From Pedosphaera sp. (GTDB lineage Bacteria > Verrucomicrobiota > Verrucomicrobiia > Limisphaerales > Pedosphaeraceae), in contig JAQGPC010000245.1 in assembly GCA_028293285.1 (NCBI GenBank), forward strand, positions 1 through 35,581: a stretch of 35,581 nucleotides of DNA. The letters run 5' to 3'. The number at the start of each line of letters is the position of its first letter. The stretch's first letter is position 1. Below, in pieces: positions 24,213-34,780 of this stretch. Below the pieces are notes generated by a model, which saw only the letters and a program-made list of their open reading frames with translations, had not been told where the DNA came from and made no database searches. The translations under genes and the position numbers were made by a program.

Positions 24213-26621
24213 TTAAGGCAACATCACCGAACGATAATAGCGGATGGCTGAATTGGTCGCGGAGTCAGTGAATGAAAACGTCCCGTTCGTGGGATATTTC
24301 GTGCTCACCGGAATCCAGGTCTGCAAATTCGGCGATGTTTCTATGCTATAGGCATAGCCATCAAAACCCGTGAACTGGAATTGAAGTGAGCCGTTTGCCG
24401 GCGCAATGGAGCCAATGGAATCGAGCCTCAATAATGGCAGGAATTGAGAAGGAATGATCTCATAAGCAACATCAGTAATGCCATATTGTTGCTGGACATC
24501 GCTCAAATTCAGCCAGGGTGAATTAATGCTCAATTCCGGCGTGGCGAGAATATCACTAATGTCATGGAAGTATTGTCCGGGTTGACTGGAGCGAATTAAA
24601 TTAATTGCACTCACAATTACCGCGGCTTGCGGCGCATTGGAATCCATAAGCAGTGAGTCGAATTGCAACGTCGGTGGAGGGTAATTATTCAAACTTCCGT
24701 CATCTGTCGTATTCGTTAAAACGTTGATGCCGATTCCGAAAGCCAGGGATAAGTTGGTTTGGTTAATGGAGAATAGTGAGGCGGGTGGATTGGTATTCAG
24801 CAACGAAATGAGGAGGCTGGCGATATGCCAATCATTCGCCGGTTGAGTGTGTTGAGCATCCGCAGGATTGGCATTTCCAGTCCAGAGCTGCCAAGCTGCT
24901 GAATCCACGCTTGCAGATTTAAAGTAGAGAGTCTGCCACGGTGTGCCTCGATGCACACGACCCAACCAGCTAAAATCGAGTGCTGCTCCGTCGGGAAAAT
25001 TCCAATCGTCCGAGTTGCTCACCAGCGGGTCTTTCAGGGCCAAATTGTATTTATTCGGATCCGCTGATTGTTTGGGATTCCCGCCCCAAGGCGCATAGTA
25101 TTGGTTTGCGACGCCGATATTCGCCAGCACATTGGACAGGCCGTTAGGAGGCACTACTGAAATGAGTTGATTGGTGTTCTGCAAGATGGAGAGATCTCCC
25201 AGAGTGTAATGCACTAACGGATCATTCGCCTGCCAGGAGCGTGTTCGGGAATATTTGCGCGTGGGTGAAAAAGGGGCTTGTATTAGAAGGTTGGGATTGG
25301 CCGATGGATTATTAAAAAGGTTTATGAAATTGCTTATCTGAAGCTGTTTACTTTGCAATGTGGATTGCTGTAATTGCGCATTATTCCAATCTGAAAGTGA
25401 AATCGTAATAGCACCCATCGAGACTTGCATCTGGTTGATAATTCCCTCCAAAGGGCCGGTGAAAGGATTGCCCACTCGGTTCGTTCTCCAAACCCCGGCA
25501 ACCCCGTCATCTTTACTGAGGTCCCTGGTTATTTCCCGCACTTCATCCAATCCATTGAAATGAACGTAGTCGATCACCCGCCCAGTATCATGGTCGAGCA
25601 GGATGACTCGCAGGCGATTGGTAACACCCAGGACAAAGTTCGGCAGTGGGAAACCCGTGTTCTGTTCAAAGTTGGTGCTGACAACAAACCCCTGCGGATT
25701 TTGCCGGTAAACTGAATCCGGAAGCAAAACCACATTGGTGTACAAAGGAGCCCGAAAAGAAAGCCGGTCTTTATTAGGATTCTGTGTGTTCAAGAAACCT
25801 TGCCATTGATTTGGTCCTGTCGCGGGTATGGTGAAAGGCACAGGGGCCATGGGCACGTTCGTGGTTAGCACCAAGCCCGTGTCATTGGTCAGGGTCATGG
25901 TCAGGTCATCAAACAACACCACATCGATGGCCCGGCTATAATTGGAACTGTAGGAATTCCAGAGTTCGACCCCCATGATGTTTGAAATTCCCACAACATA
26001 CATCTGATTGGTAACCCAGGTGTTGCGGTCATTCGGAGTGTTCGGCGGCCGGCTGATTTGCAGTTTGCGCGTAACTTGAGAAACCGTCTGCATGGCAAAC
26101 TCGTTGAAGTTGGGTAGCCCCTTCTTGGCACCTATGATCCAGGGGACACCGTAGATATTCGTGACCAAATTTGGCTTTTTAACAATTACATCTGCGTCTT
26201 CGGGCAAAGATAATGGCGGAACTAGATAGCTCGTGACATTATTCGTTTCCTCCACAAATCCGTTGATGAAAATATTTTTATTGTTAACACCGAACCTGGG
26301 TCGAAAAACAGAAGGGTAAAAGTTGGTTGACCCAGCGACGAAGGGACGATTGGTGCTGGCATCGTAAATATTGGCACTGAGTTGCAGCAGACGGTGGACG
26401 GCCGGGCTATAGACAAGGTTCGTGCCGTCATAGACAGGAATATTTGTCACACTCAGATTCAACTGCGAACGAAGAAGATGGTCTGCGCAGTTGGTAAAGA
26501 AACTGAGGGGAGTGGTATTGTTCAAAATTGGTCCGCCCTGAACATTTGCTGCCACAAAGAAGAGCAGGGAACATAAAGCCCATATGCAGCAACGATGAAT
26601 TAAATGTTGTGGCGATTTCAA
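24213..26621 (-). CDS. large secreted protein, family not recognised
   Basis: The 802-residue product starts at TTG (26621; no ATG gives the signal peptide) with a Sec signal ending near VQGG at about residue 30. The body is Asn/Thr/Ser-rich and beta-prone, and includes ALDFSWLGRVHRGTPWQT, followed by a helix-rich section around residues 600-700. It may be related to the Verru_Chthon cassette A proteins, but I am not sure. The last 60 residues (GYAYSIETSPNLQTWIPVS ... AIRYYRSVMLP) match a small C-terminal beta domain common in secreted Verrucomicrobia proteins; the giant protein at 27226 ends in a similar way. It lies 11 bases from the convergent isomerase gene and has no same-strand partner. 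Confidence 0.7.
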   Translation of the reverse strand: MKSPQHLIHRCCIWALCSLLFFVAANVQGGPILNNTTPLSFFTNCADHLLRSQLNLSVTNIPVYDGTNLVYSPAVHRLLQLSANIYDASTNRPFVAGSTNFYPSVFRPRFGVNNKNIFINGFVEETNNVTSYLVPPLSLPEDADVIVKKPNLVTNIYGVPWIIGAKKGLPNFNEFAMQTVSQVTRKLQISRPPNTPNDRNTWVTNQMYVVGISNIMGVELWNSYSSNYSRAIDVVLFDDLTMTLTNDTGLVLTTNVPMAPVPFTIPATGPNQWQGFLNTQNPNKDRLSFRAPLYTNVVLLPDSVYRQNPQGFVVSTNFEQNTGFPLPNFVLGVTNRLRVILLDHDTGRVIDYVHFNGLDEVREITRDLSKDDGVAGVWRTNRVGNPFTGPLEGIINQMQVSMGAITISLSDWNNAQLQQSTLQSKQLQISNFINLFNNPSANPNLLIQAPFSPTRKYSRTRSWQANDPLVHYTLGDLSILQNTNQLISVVPPNGLSNVLANIGVANQYYAPWGGNPKQSADPNKYNLALKDPLVSNSDDWNFPDGAALDFSWLGRVHRGTPWQTLYFKSASVDSAAWQLWTGNANPADAQHTQPANDWHIASLLISLLNTNPPASLFSINQTNLSLAFGIGINVLTNTTDDGSLNNYPPPTLQFDSLLMDSNAPQAAVIVSAINLIRSSQPGQYFHDISDILATPELSINSPWLNLSDVQQQYGITDVAYEIIPSQFLPLLRLDSIGSIAPANGSLQFQFTGFDGYAYSIETSPNLQTWIPVSTKYPTNGTFSFTDSATNSAIRYYRSVMLP

Positions 26622-26839
26622 ACTGTAATGTGTAACGAACCAGCCTTGGTCGTCTTATCCATTCCGATACTAGGGAGGGATGACGCGGATTGTCATCTTG
26701 AAATCACGTTAAGTTTCGTGCTGGGCAGATTACCCTAGTTGAATAGGGATAAATCTCCGCAATATTGCAACGCTTGCTTTATCACGAGTAAAAATGCGAG
26801 TTCTGCAAGTTAAACAATACGCAACAGCAAAGGAATACC

Positions 26840-27106
26840 ATGCCAACATATCAACATTTTCAAGATTTGGTGAAAGCCAAACATCTGCCCAATTCAGAAA
26901 AAATCGGCCCCTGCCTGACTTGCCGTTATTGGGACGTCGAAGGGCCGCGCGACGAAGCGTTGGTCCCCAATGAAGCGCTTTGCCTTCATCCTGAATTAAA
27001 GAAGTTTGCCCTCATCGTGAGTGGCGGGAGCGGATGCAATGTGTGGGCGAAGCAACCGGGAGTTTCACAGCAAGCCGAAGCCTACGCACATCGCGGCGAG
27101 GCATAA
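26840..27106 (+). CDS. small Cys4 protein, putative metal-binding
   Basis: The 88-residue cytosolic protein has a good Shine-Dalgarno (AAGGA, 26830-26834) six bases before the ATG. Four cysteines form C25-x2-C28, C48-H-P and C66, with aromatic neighbours (CRYWD, CLHPELKKF, GCNVW). That arrangement suggests one zinc or iron-sulfur site like those of short rubredoxin- or BssB-like knuckles. Function unknown. Its end lies 11 bases from the downstream yjbQ fragment. The 218-base spacer before it has a 10-bp palindrome GCAATATTGC (26759-26768) and no other feature. Confidence 0.75.
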   Translation: MPTYQHFQDLVKAKHLPNSEKIGPCLTCRYWDVEGPRDEALVPNEALCLHPELKKFALIVSGGSGCNVWAKQPGVSQQAEAYAHRGEA

Positions 27107-27117
27107 CCGACGAGAAT

Positions 27118-27217
27118 TCACTCGCCGATAATTTCGACCAGAAACCTGAAGTCGATTTTGCGCTTCGTAATTGCAGCGACGACTTCGCGGCCATGATTTG
27201 CAATTCACCTGCAGTCT
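27118..27217 (-). pseudogene. yjbQ-type gene remnant B (3' end, internally deleted)
   Basis: Read on the minus strand with one base restored, this encodes QIM-REVVAAITKRKIDF and, after a deletion of about 50 bases relative to the other copy, RFLVEIIGE and a stop (27118-27120). These are the C-terminal segments of YjbQ/UPF0047 proteins. The stretch 27178-27201 matches 34043-34067 with a single-base gap. It starts directly after the stop of the giant gene and lies in the same orientation. Confidence 0.75.
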
Positions 27218-27225
27218 GATTTCCG

Positions 27226-30200
27226 TCAGCGTCGCAAGCGGAAAAATTTTGACGGCATTGACATGTTCGAATTCGTATAACTCCGCCATGCGCCGGGAAC
27301 ATCGCTAAATGGGCCGTTCGCTGACGGCGCCCATTGCAAAATCCCGGGACCACTCCAACTGACTACTATCCCACCACCGTTCATGCTCATACGCATCATG
27401 GGCGCAATCGGGACTAATGCCAGTCCATGATAATAGCCTGAAGCAACGGCCGTTACATTTGTTGTCCCCGCAGGAACCTGGGTCTGGCCATACGAATTAT
27501 CGCCCCACGCCACCAACGTCCCATCCGCGCGCAATGCCAACGTGTGGAAATCCCCCGCCGAAATTCCAATCACATTCGTCAAACCGGCCGGAAGGTTTAA
27601 TTGTCCATAGCTGTTATCACCCCAAACCACGACCGTTCCGTTTGAAACGAGTGCCGCGCTGTGCAGGTAACCGGCGGCAATCGCTGCTATACTTGTAAGT
27701 GCTGGCGGCGACGCTTGTCCATAGGCGTTGAATCCCCATCCCGCCACAGTCCCGTTGGTGAACAATGCCAGACTATGATTGCGTCCCGCTGCGATTGCCC
27801 GGACACCGGTCAATCTCGCTGCTCCGAGCACCTGCCCAAATGAATTGTCTCCCCAACCCACAATCGTTCCAGAGGAAAGCAATGCCAGACTGTGTGATTC
27901 TCCGGCCGCTATCGCCAGGACGGAGGTGGCCGTCGCAGGAATCGTGCGTTGTCCATAATCATTGCGCCCCCAAGCCATCAGGGAGCCGGTTTCTGTGACC
28001 GCCAGGTTGTGTCCTCCGCCCGCTGCAATTGACACAAATCGCAGCGCATTGGTCGGAACACTCGTTTGTCCATCGCCATTGTAACCCCACGCCGCCAACG
28101 TGCCATCCCGATGCAGTGCGAGCGTATGGTAATCACCTCCCGCTATGGCTGCCGCATCGTCAAGGCCTGCCGGTATATTAGTCTGGTTACCCGAATTATC
28201 GCCCCAAGCCAGCACCATTCCCGGCAACCCAAGCACGCTGACCCGTCCCGTGGAGGAAATACTGCCATAGGCGTTGGCCACCGCGACCCGGTAGTAACCC
28301 GCTTGTGAAAGTGAAATGTTAGTGATGGTCAGCGTCGCATTGGTTCCCACAATGGCCGCCCCGTTCAACTGCCACGAATAACTCAATGGACCGGTGCCGC
28401 TTGCGGCCACGTTAAGAACCACCGTGCTTCCGATGTCCACCACCTGATTCGTTAATCCTTGTTGCAGAGCGGGAGTCTGGATGACAGTGACCTGTGCGAC
28501 CACACTAGTGACTGCAGCAAATACATTGGAGGCTACGACATAGTACTGCCCCGCCGATGCGAGCGTGACCGGGCTCAACACCAACTGCCGGTTAGTTTGG
28601 TTCAATAGTGAATTGTTTTGGAAATACCATTGATAACTGAGCGGTGTTCCCCCCGTGGCAAGGCTGTTCAGCGTGTTACTTGTCCCCGTCGCTACTGTAA
28701 CCGAGGCGGGCTGCTGCGTAAAAATTGGCGGCGCACTTGTGACTGCTAGGGTGGCCACCAAACTCGTGCTTACTCCAAAGACATTCGATGCCACGGCATA
28801 ATATTGGCCCGCTGATCCAAAGGTGACCGGGTTCAACACCAGTTGCCGATTAGTCTGGTTCAACAATGAATTGCCTTGGAAATACCACTGGTAATTCAAT
28901 AGAGCACCCCCTGTTGCCCGGCTGTTCAGAGTCGTAGCCGAACCCGCCAATACGGATACAGAAACCGGCTGCTCCACAAATACCGGCGGCGCCGCCGTTA
29001 TTATCACGGTTGCCACCACACTCGTGGACAAGCCGACTAGATTCGAGGCCACCATCGTGTAAGCTCCGCTGTCCCCCAAACTCGCGTTCGACAGCGCCAG
29101 TGAGGTTTGAATTGCACCGGTGAGATTTGTGCCATAACGCTGCCATTGATAACCAATCGGGGTGGAACCCTGGGCCAGTGCGCTCAAGGTAAAATTCGTG
29201 CCTGCAGGCAATGATATGCCCACCGGCTGTGCCACAAAATACGGTATAACGGGCGTAACTGTTAACGTCGCCACCGCGCTCGTGATCGAGCCGGCGCCAT
29301 TTGTCACCACTACCCGGTAACTCCCGGCATTGCCCGCTTGCACATTGCTAAACGAGTACTGGGTAGCCGTCGCTCCCGGGATCGCTACACCATTGAATAA
29401 CCACTGCTGGGATAACGGCTGTGTTCCCACCGCCGTCACGCTGAAACTTGCATTCGAGGACGCTCCCACCGTCTGGGAAACGGGGCCATTAACAATTGTT
29501 GGTGCTGATGGAATTACCCGAACCAGCGCCACGGCGCTTGTTACGGAGCCTGCCGTGTTCTGCACTATGGCGCGGTAAATCCCCTCGTTGATTGCTTGTG
29601 CATTGATGATCGTCAGTACGGGATTTGTCGCGCCGCTGATGTTCACTCCCTCAAATGTCCACCGATAGCTTAATGGCGCGGACCCGGACGATCCCACGGC
29701 CAGGCTGAACGTCTGTCCCGCCGAAACATTCGTGCCTTGCGGTTGGCTGGTGATCGTTGGGGAAACCAGCACGGTTACGTGCGCCACTGTGCTGGTGACG
29801 GAGCCAAAGGCGTTGCTTACCACTGCCTGGTAATCTCCATCTTGCGACGGTTGAATGCCGACCATGGAAAGGAAATAGTTGGTCGCTCCGGGAACATTCG
29901 TCCCCGCCAGCGTCCATTGATAGGATAGTGGCTGCGAGCCTATCGCAGTCACGCTGAGATAAACACTGCCGTTGATGCTCACCGTAGTGTTGGCCGTCGG
30001 TTGTTGTGTAATCAAAGGAGAGCGAACTGCGCTCATGGGCAGGCTCTCAATCCGGCGGGTGGTACTGTTAAAATACCAAAAGCGCTGATCCAACCGGTCC
30101 ACCGCTGAGACGGCGCTCGTCACCGGCAGGTTATAGATGACTTGCTTTGTTGCCGTCTCAAAAGCCTGATGGTCGCTGAAGGCGACCGAGCCATTCGTGG

Positions 30201-33200
30201 AGCAGGAGTATATTTCAGCGCCAATAACACCAAGGTCCACCAGATTTGCGTCATACGCGGCGCTCGTCCAGAACAGCCGCGAACCATCCAAACTCATTAC
30301 CAGATTGCGCGAGCCATAATAATAATGCGGCCCGGCGCTGGCCAATGACACAAAGCTGTTATTGCCCACGTCAAATTTCGTGATGACCGCTCCACTGCTG
30401 TTGTTATCCGTATGATAATAATAGCGGCCCGTCGGGTCACATTCGCCATCACCTTCGCGCAGAAAGGCCGTTGATACGGTTGCCCCACTGCTTGTATCCA
30501 CCAGAAACGCAGTAATCCATTGATCCTGTTGTTCGTAAATGAGGCGTCCCGCCAGCCCTGCATTGATCTTGTACACATCCGCACCCAGCGTTAACGGGGC
30601 CAGTTCAGTGCGCGTTGCCAGGTCTACCACCCGCGTTTGGTTGCGCTGCCAGTTTGAGACGTATAAGCGATCTTCCCGTGGGTGAACCGTCAGGTCCGTT
30701 GGATTGGACCCGATCGGAATCACCTTTTCCACCACGCCCGTATCGGTGTTGAGGAACAATAAAAATGCGTCGTCGAATGTCCCGCTGCCTGGGTGCAGCA
30801 CATAAATATAATTGCGGTTGCGATCCACCACCATCTTGGAAGCGGCCAGGTTAAACAGTTGGACCGTAACTGGCAGGTTTAGCGTGATGCCGTTCGCGGT
30901 AAATGACAGCTGGTTTGTATAAGTTCCCACAGTCAGGTTCGTCGTGTTGAAATTGAGCGTTACTGTGCCCGGAGTGACCCCGCTCGTCGGCGTCACGGAC
31001 AACCAGGGTTGCTGCACCTGAACCGTCCAACTAGTGGCACCAGATGCAGCGAGGGAAATTGTTTGCGGCAAAATTGGCAGCCCCACCACGCCTTTCAGCG
31101 ACAAATTTTGTGGCGCCACATTGATCGGTGAAGTTGTAAAAGCCCAGACCGCGCCAGTGGTCGCGCTGCTAAACCCGACAGAATCCACGCGCCAATAATA
31201 GGTCATGCCGGATACAAGCGCATTAGTCAGCGGCAACGATGTGTTAAACGTTTGGCCCAGATAAAGTGGAGAGTTTGTATTCGCCGCCGCCACTGCCGCG
31301 GAGTTTGTGCCGAAGAATACCCGATAGCTCAAGGCGAACGGGCTCGGCGTCCAGGAAACTTGCGCCAATGGCAGGTTGACCACCGCACCATCCGCAGGCG
31401 TGGGATTCAGCCCCGGCCCGGGGACGCTGGCGATGGCACTCATCGGAACTGTCGTCAGTTGTTTTGTGGTGCTGTTAAAAAGAAAGACTTTTTGTTCGTC
31501 ACCCGACACTGCCAAAATACTCGTGGCAAACGGCCAGGTGTAAACCGACTGACCGTTGCGCGCATTGAACGCATGCCCGGTGCCCAGCGCCAGATCTCCA
31601 TGTGAGGTGGTTGCGTAAATTTCTTCGCCCAAATAGCCCAGTTCATTCAAATTGGCATCGTAAATATACCCGCGCCAAAACAGGCGGGAGCCGTCCGCCG
31701 ACAAAACCAGGTTCCGCGAACCGTAGGGATGTTGCAGGCTGGCCGCCACTTGGGTTGCCACATCATTGACAATTTGGTTTTTATGGATGTTTGCGTTGGA
31801 AATGTTGTTGTCGCAATGGTAATAAAATGTTCCCGTGGGGTCCGTTTCCCCGTCTCCCTCGCGTTCAGGATATGGCATCGCGCCAATATTTGTTCCCGTC
31901 GTCGTATCAAAAATGGTTACTCCAATCCATTGGTCTTCGCCTTCGGTGATCACCCGGCCCGGCTTGCCGGCATTGATCTTGTAAATATCCGTGCCCAGGT
32001 GCAGCGGTGGCAGCAAGGTTTGCGTGTTCAAGTCCACCACATAGGTCGCGTTCTCCGTCCAACTTGCGATATACAACCGGCCCTCGCCGTAATGCACTGT
32101 CAGGTCGGTCGGATTGATGCCAATAGGGAGAGTTTTTTCAATGCTTCCCGTAGCTGTGTTGATGAAAAGTAATTGTCCGTTCTGGCCTGTGTTCGCTGGC
32201 GCCTGGAGCGCATAAATGTAGGGCCGTTGATAGTCCGTCGCCATTTTAATGATGTTCAGCGGTTTAATATCAAGCGTCACCGGCACCTGCACTTTTGTCG
32301 TCCCAATGATGATATCAATCCGGTTGGAGTAAAGTCCGGCGGGAAGTCCGGTCGTGTTGAAGCTTGCAGTCAGGGTGGACGGTGAGGTTCCTCCGGATGG
32401 AGATACGACCAGCCAATTTGATCCGGTAACCGCCGCTGTCCATGTCCTCGGAACACTGCTGGTTAAATTGAGAGTTGTGCTTGCCGGATTAAATCCGGCA
32501 ATGGCGCCGATATTGATTTGGGTGGGAACTACCGTCAGGGGTGAAACGGTAAACGACCAGGTCGGTCCCGCGTTCGTACTGTTAAACCCAGCAACATCCA
32601 CCCGCCAATAGTAACTACTTCCCTCTGTCAACACTTGGGGTAACGCCTTGCCCGGTGTGCTGACCCGCCCAAGGTACTGGACGGAAGTTGGACTGGCCGC
32701 AGTGACCTGCGCCTGGTTGGTCCCAAAGTACACGTCGTATGCCAGCGCGATGGGAGAGACACTCCAAAGTAAATTGGTGGGCGGTTGGCCGACTACCGAA
32801 CCGTCCGCTGGTGTAGGCACTATTGTCGGCCCGCTTACCGGCGCAACGCTGGTCATGTCGTAAATCACCACGTCGCTCACGGGCGCATTGTAACGGAACA
32901 ATTTCTTTTGATCGCCGGAGAGTATTTGAACTGTGCTGGTGAAATTAAAGTTGGTTAGCAGGATGCCGTTCTGGGTGTTGTAAACTTGGGTGGGGCCGAA
33001 TGCCAGGGAACCGTCGATGGAAATCGCATAAATATTGTCCGTAAACGAGGTCAGCAGTACTGACACATTTGTAGCGGCAAACATCTGCTGTTTGTTGAAA
33101 ACCCATCGTTCAGCGGCATCCAGAAAAATCGGAGTGTCGAATGGATCGCGCCGCCACGAAGTAAACGAGTCCTCTAACGCCGTAAGATTGTTCGTCGTGC

Positions 33201-33816
33201 TATAACGTGTTACCCAGGAATTCACGTTACCCGCTCCCCATCCGTATTGGCGCCATCGGTAAAGCGTTTTGCCATCCCGGGTAGTAGCCAGCCCTCCCGC
33301 ACCGTTACCGTCATCATATGCGGTGACATTCGTGCCAGCGGCATAGTCGAATGTTGTGATGCTCGGAGCCCAACCTCCATCCGTAAAAAAGACCCGATTC
33401 GATACCCCTACGGCGAGATGCAATGGATTGGCCGTGCTATAACTATTTGGGGTCGCGATGGCTTTTTCGGCTGCCACACTAAACGTGTTCAGGTCAATTT
33501 TCGAAATGGTTCGGCTCCCGGCATGGATGACATAAAGCGCATCACCTGCGGGGGTCATCACCATGTCCGTGGGATTCAGGCTGACGGAGATTTCGTTGAG
33601 CGTCGCTCCATTTGTGGAATTTAAGGCCAGCAGTGTCCCCGGCGCGCTGCCGTTGGCGCGGTTTAGCGCATAGACTCGCGGTCGCAAGTAGTCGGGCAAC
33701 AGCTTGACCACGACTCGTCCCGGCAGCCAGTTTGTAGTGGTGACTTGTGCCAAACTATTACCGGTCGTGGCCAGTAGACACAAAAGGAACAACAAAAGAC
33801 TGCGATAATGGTTCAT
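27226..33816 (-). CDS. giant secreted multidomain protein (propellers, BACON, Ig, RCC1)
   Basis: The 2196-residue protein has a Sec signal (1-24, ending SLAQ). It holds three propeller-type modules (about 30-320, 518-800, 987-1265), each with NPTD[ML]...LY[VI] and VVDL or KIDL repeats. The first two are each followed by a fibronectin-like and a BACON-like domain (about 325-517 and 803-986). Then come seven Ig-like domains (about 1268-1862, LSY.W ... G.Y ... V.N motif) and six RCC1-like repeats (about 1868-2135, WGDNS.GQ ... IAAG..H.LAL). A beta tail closes it (2140-2196). No peptidase, GH or anchor motif is visible. The layout suggests extracellular adhesion or glycan binding. Ig domains 5 and 6 (1608-1694 and 1695-1778) are close duplicates. 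The gene is flanked on both sides by yjbQ remnants. Confidence 0.9.
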   Translation of the reverse strand: MNHYRSLLLFLLCLLATTGNSLAQVTTTNWLPGRVVVKLLPDYLRPRVYALNRANGSAPGTLLALNSTNGATLNEISVSLNPTDMVMTPAGDALYVIHAGSRTISKIDLNTFSVAAEKAIATPNSYSTANPLHLAVGVSNRVFFTDGGWAPSITTFDYAAGTNVTAYDDGNGAGGLATTRDGKTLYRWRQYGWGAGNVNSWVTRYSTTNNLTALEDSFTSWRRDPFDTPIFLDAAERWVFNKQQMFAATNVSVLLTSFTDNIYAISIDGSLAFGPTQVYNTQNGILLTNFNFTSTVQILSGDQKKLFRYNAPVSDVVIYDMTSVAPVSGPTIVPTPADGSVVGQPPTNLLWSVSPIALAYDVYFGTNQAQVTAASPTSVQYLGRVSTPGKALPQVLTEGSSYYWRVDVAGFNSTNAGPTWSFTVSPLTVVPTQINIGAIAGFNPASTTLNLTSSVPRTWTAAVTGSNWLVVSPSGGTSPSTLTASFNTTGLPAGLYSNRIDIIIGTTKVQVPVTLDIKPLNIIKMATDYQRPYIYALQAPANTGQNGQLLFINTATGSIEKTLPIGINPTDLTVHYGEGRLYIASWTENATYVVDLNTQTLLPPLHLGTDIYKINAGKPGRVITEGEDQWIGVTIFDTTTGTNIGAMPYPEREGDGETDPTGTFYYHCDNNISNANIHKNQIVNDVATQVAASLQHPYGSRNLVLSADGSRLFWRGYIYDANLNELGYLGEEIYATTSHGDLALGTGHAFNARNGQSVYTWPFATSILAVSGDEQKVFLFNSTTKQLTTVPMSAIASVPGPGLNPTPADGAVVNLPLAQVSWTPSPFALSYRVFFGTNSAAVAAANTNSPLYLGQTFNTSLPLTNALVSGMTYYWRVDSVGFSSATTGAVWAFTTSPINVAPQNLSLKGVVGLPILPQTISLAASGATSWTVQVQQPWLSVTPTSGVTPGTVTLNFNTTNLTVGTYTNQLSFTANGITLNLPVTVQLFNLAASKMVVDRNRNYIYVLHPGSGTFDDAFLLFLNTDTGVVEKVIPIGSNPTDLTVHPREDRLYVSNWQRNQTRVVDLATRTELAPLTLGADVYKINAGLAGRLIYEQQDQWITAFLVDTSSGATVSTAFLREGDGECDPTGRYYYHTDNNSSGAVITKFDVGNNSFVSLASAGPHYYYGSRNLVMSLDGSRLFWTSAAYDANLVDLGVIGAEIYSCSTNGSVAFSDHQAFETATKQVIYNLPVTSAVSAVDRLDQRFWYFNSTTRRIESLPMSAVRSPLITQQPTANTTVSINGSVYLSVTAIGSQPLSYQWTLAGTNVPGATNYFLSMVGIQPSQDGDYQAVVSNAFGSVTSTVAHVTVLVSPTITSQPQGTNVSAGQTFSLAVGSSGSAPLSYRWTFEGVNISGATNPVLTIINAQAINEGIYRAIVQNTAGSVTSAVALVRVIPSAPTIVNGPVSQTVGASSNASFSVTAVGTQPLSQQWLFNGVAIPGATATQYSFSNVQAGNAGSYRVVVTNGAGSITSAVATLTVTPVIPYFVAQPVGISLPAGTNFTLSALAQGSTPIGYQWQRYGTNLTGAIQTSLALSNASLGDSGAYTMVASNLVGLSTSVVATVIITAAPPVFVEQPVSVSVLAGSATTLNSRATGGALLNYQWYFQGNSLLNQTNRQLVLNPVTFGSAGQYYAVASNVFGVSTSLVATLAVTSAPPIFTQQPASVTVATGTSNTLNSLATGGTPLSYQWYFQNNSLLNQTNRQLVLSPVTLASAGQYYVVASNVFAAVTSVVAQVTVIQTPALQQGLTNQVVDIGSTVVLNVAASGTGPLSYSWQLNGAAIVGTNATLTITNISLSQAGYYRVAVANAYGSISSTGRVSVLGLPGMVLAWGDNSGNQTNIPAGLDDAAAIAGGDYHTLALHRDGTLAAWGYNGDGQTSVPTNALRFVSIAAGGGHNLAVTETGSLMAWGRNDYGQRTIPATATSVLAIAAGESHSLALLSSGTIVGWGDNSFGQVLGAARLTGVRAIAAGRNHSLALFTNGTVAGWGFNAYGQASPPALTSIAAIAAGYLHSAALVSNGTVVVWGDNSYGQLNLPAGLTNVIGISAGDFHTLALRADGTLVAWGDNSYGQTQVPAGTTNVTAVASGYYHGLALVPIAPMMRMSMNGGGIVVSWSGPGILQWAPSANGPFSDVPGAWRSYTNSNMSMPSKFFRLRR

Positions 33817-33931
33817 GTAAACTCTTTGGTTAAAGGGAGCATTTTACAGATGTAGTCAATGTTTGCAACTCCAAAAACTCCTTTTGAAGCGTTGGCATCA
33901 GAATATTTTGCTCTTGCCGAAATAATGTCCG

Positions 33932-34183
33932 TCACTCCTCCAATTATCTTCACCAGCACCCGCTTACGCCTCTTCCCGTCAAATTCCCCGTAAAAAAGTT
34001 GTTCCCAGGACCGAAGTCGAGTTTGCCTTTTGTGATGGCAACGACGACTTCGCGGCCCATGATTTGCCGTTTCATGTGCGCGTCGGCATTATCCTCGCCG
34101 GTGCGGTTGTGGTGGTATTGCGAAGTAGGCGCATGTGGCGCGAGTTTCTCCAGCCATACATCGTAATCGTGCAACAGCCCCGA
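33932..34183 (-). pseudogene. yjbQ-type gene remnant A (5'-truncated, frameshifted)
   Basis: On the minus strand the frame reads [31 protein letters not shown] and [20 protein letters not shown], the C-terminal half of YjbQ/UPF0047. After GP the frame is lost. Restoring one T gives [18 protein letters not shown] and VKIIG, so this is a frameshift. A second one-base change near 33937-33945 destroys the normal GE-stop ending (TGA at 33932-33934). The 5' half is missing: homology begins at the base after the MocA stop. The 115 bases between this remnant and the giant gene's start show nothing else. Confidence 0.85.
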
Positions 34184-34780
34184 TCACGCTTGAAGCTCTC
34201 CGTAATCCGCTTCCGTATCAATATCGATTGCTCCCTCCGGACAGCGTACGCGTTCAACATCGTCCGCGTGTTTGAGGATGATCCGCTTGGCGCCCTCTCC
34301 TGCCCCGAGCGTCGCAAGTTCTCCGTAATATGCCCGGCTGAATAATGCCGGAACTCCGGCCATTCCCCCATACTCCGCCGTCACGATGCCCTTGCTGCGC
34401 ACACTTTGCGCGGCAACCAGCTCATTTAATTGCCGCGCCGAAATCAACGGCTGATCGCAAAGCATGATCACAACCCCATCAATATTGGCTTCTCCATCCC
34501 CGACCAAACCCATCGCTTTCACTCCCGCCCAAATGGACGAGCCCATGCCTGACGCCCATTCCGGATTGTTCACCACCTTCACCGCCAAGCCGTTTAATTC
34601 CACTTCGAGTCGTTCTGCCTTGGCCCCCAATACCACCACCACTGGCCGGCAAACCGATTCCAAGGCGGTTTCCGCGGCGTGCCGCAACAGACTGCGGCCC
34701 CGGAAAGGCAGCAATTGTTTTGGCCGCCCCAGCCGCGCGGAACCACCCGCCGCCAGAATCATCAGACCGACACGGTGCAC
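34184..34780 (-). CDS. mocA: MocA/MobA-like nucleotidyltransferase for molybdenum cofactor
   Basis: The 198-residue product is an NTP-transferase-3 protein: LAAGGSARLGRPKQLLPFRG (9-28) binds the nucleotide, and VIMLCDQPLIS carries the metal-binding aspartate. MocA-type enzymes add CMP (MobA adds GMP) to molybdopterin. Its coupling to xdhC suggests the cytosine form made for xanthine-dehydrogenase-like enzymes; this is inference. The start is GTG at 34780, overlapping xdhC by 19 bases. An ATG at 34762, in the arrangement TGATG with the xdhC stop, would remove the first beta strand and is less likely. The yjbQ remnant follows directly. Confidence 0.87.
   Translation of the reverse strand: MHRVGLMILAAGGSARLGRPKQLLPFRGRSLLRHAAETALESVCRPVVVVLGAKAERLEVELNGLAVKVVNNPEWASGMGSSIWAGVKAMGLVGDGEANIDGVVIMLCDQPLISARQLNELVAAQSVRSKGIVTAEYGGMAGVPALFSRAYYGELATLGAGEGAKRIILKHADDVERVRCPEGAIDIDTEADYGELQA

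Noticed and set aside
26759-26768. 10-bp palindrome GCAATATTGC as an operator
   Set aside because: Too short to support alone, with no matching regulator or second copy seen.
27065-27289. Minus-strand frame with a KDPG-aldolase-like word (VNAVKIFPL)
   Set aside because: It overlaps the giant gene's 3' end in another frame; the downstream part is explained by the yjbQ remnant.
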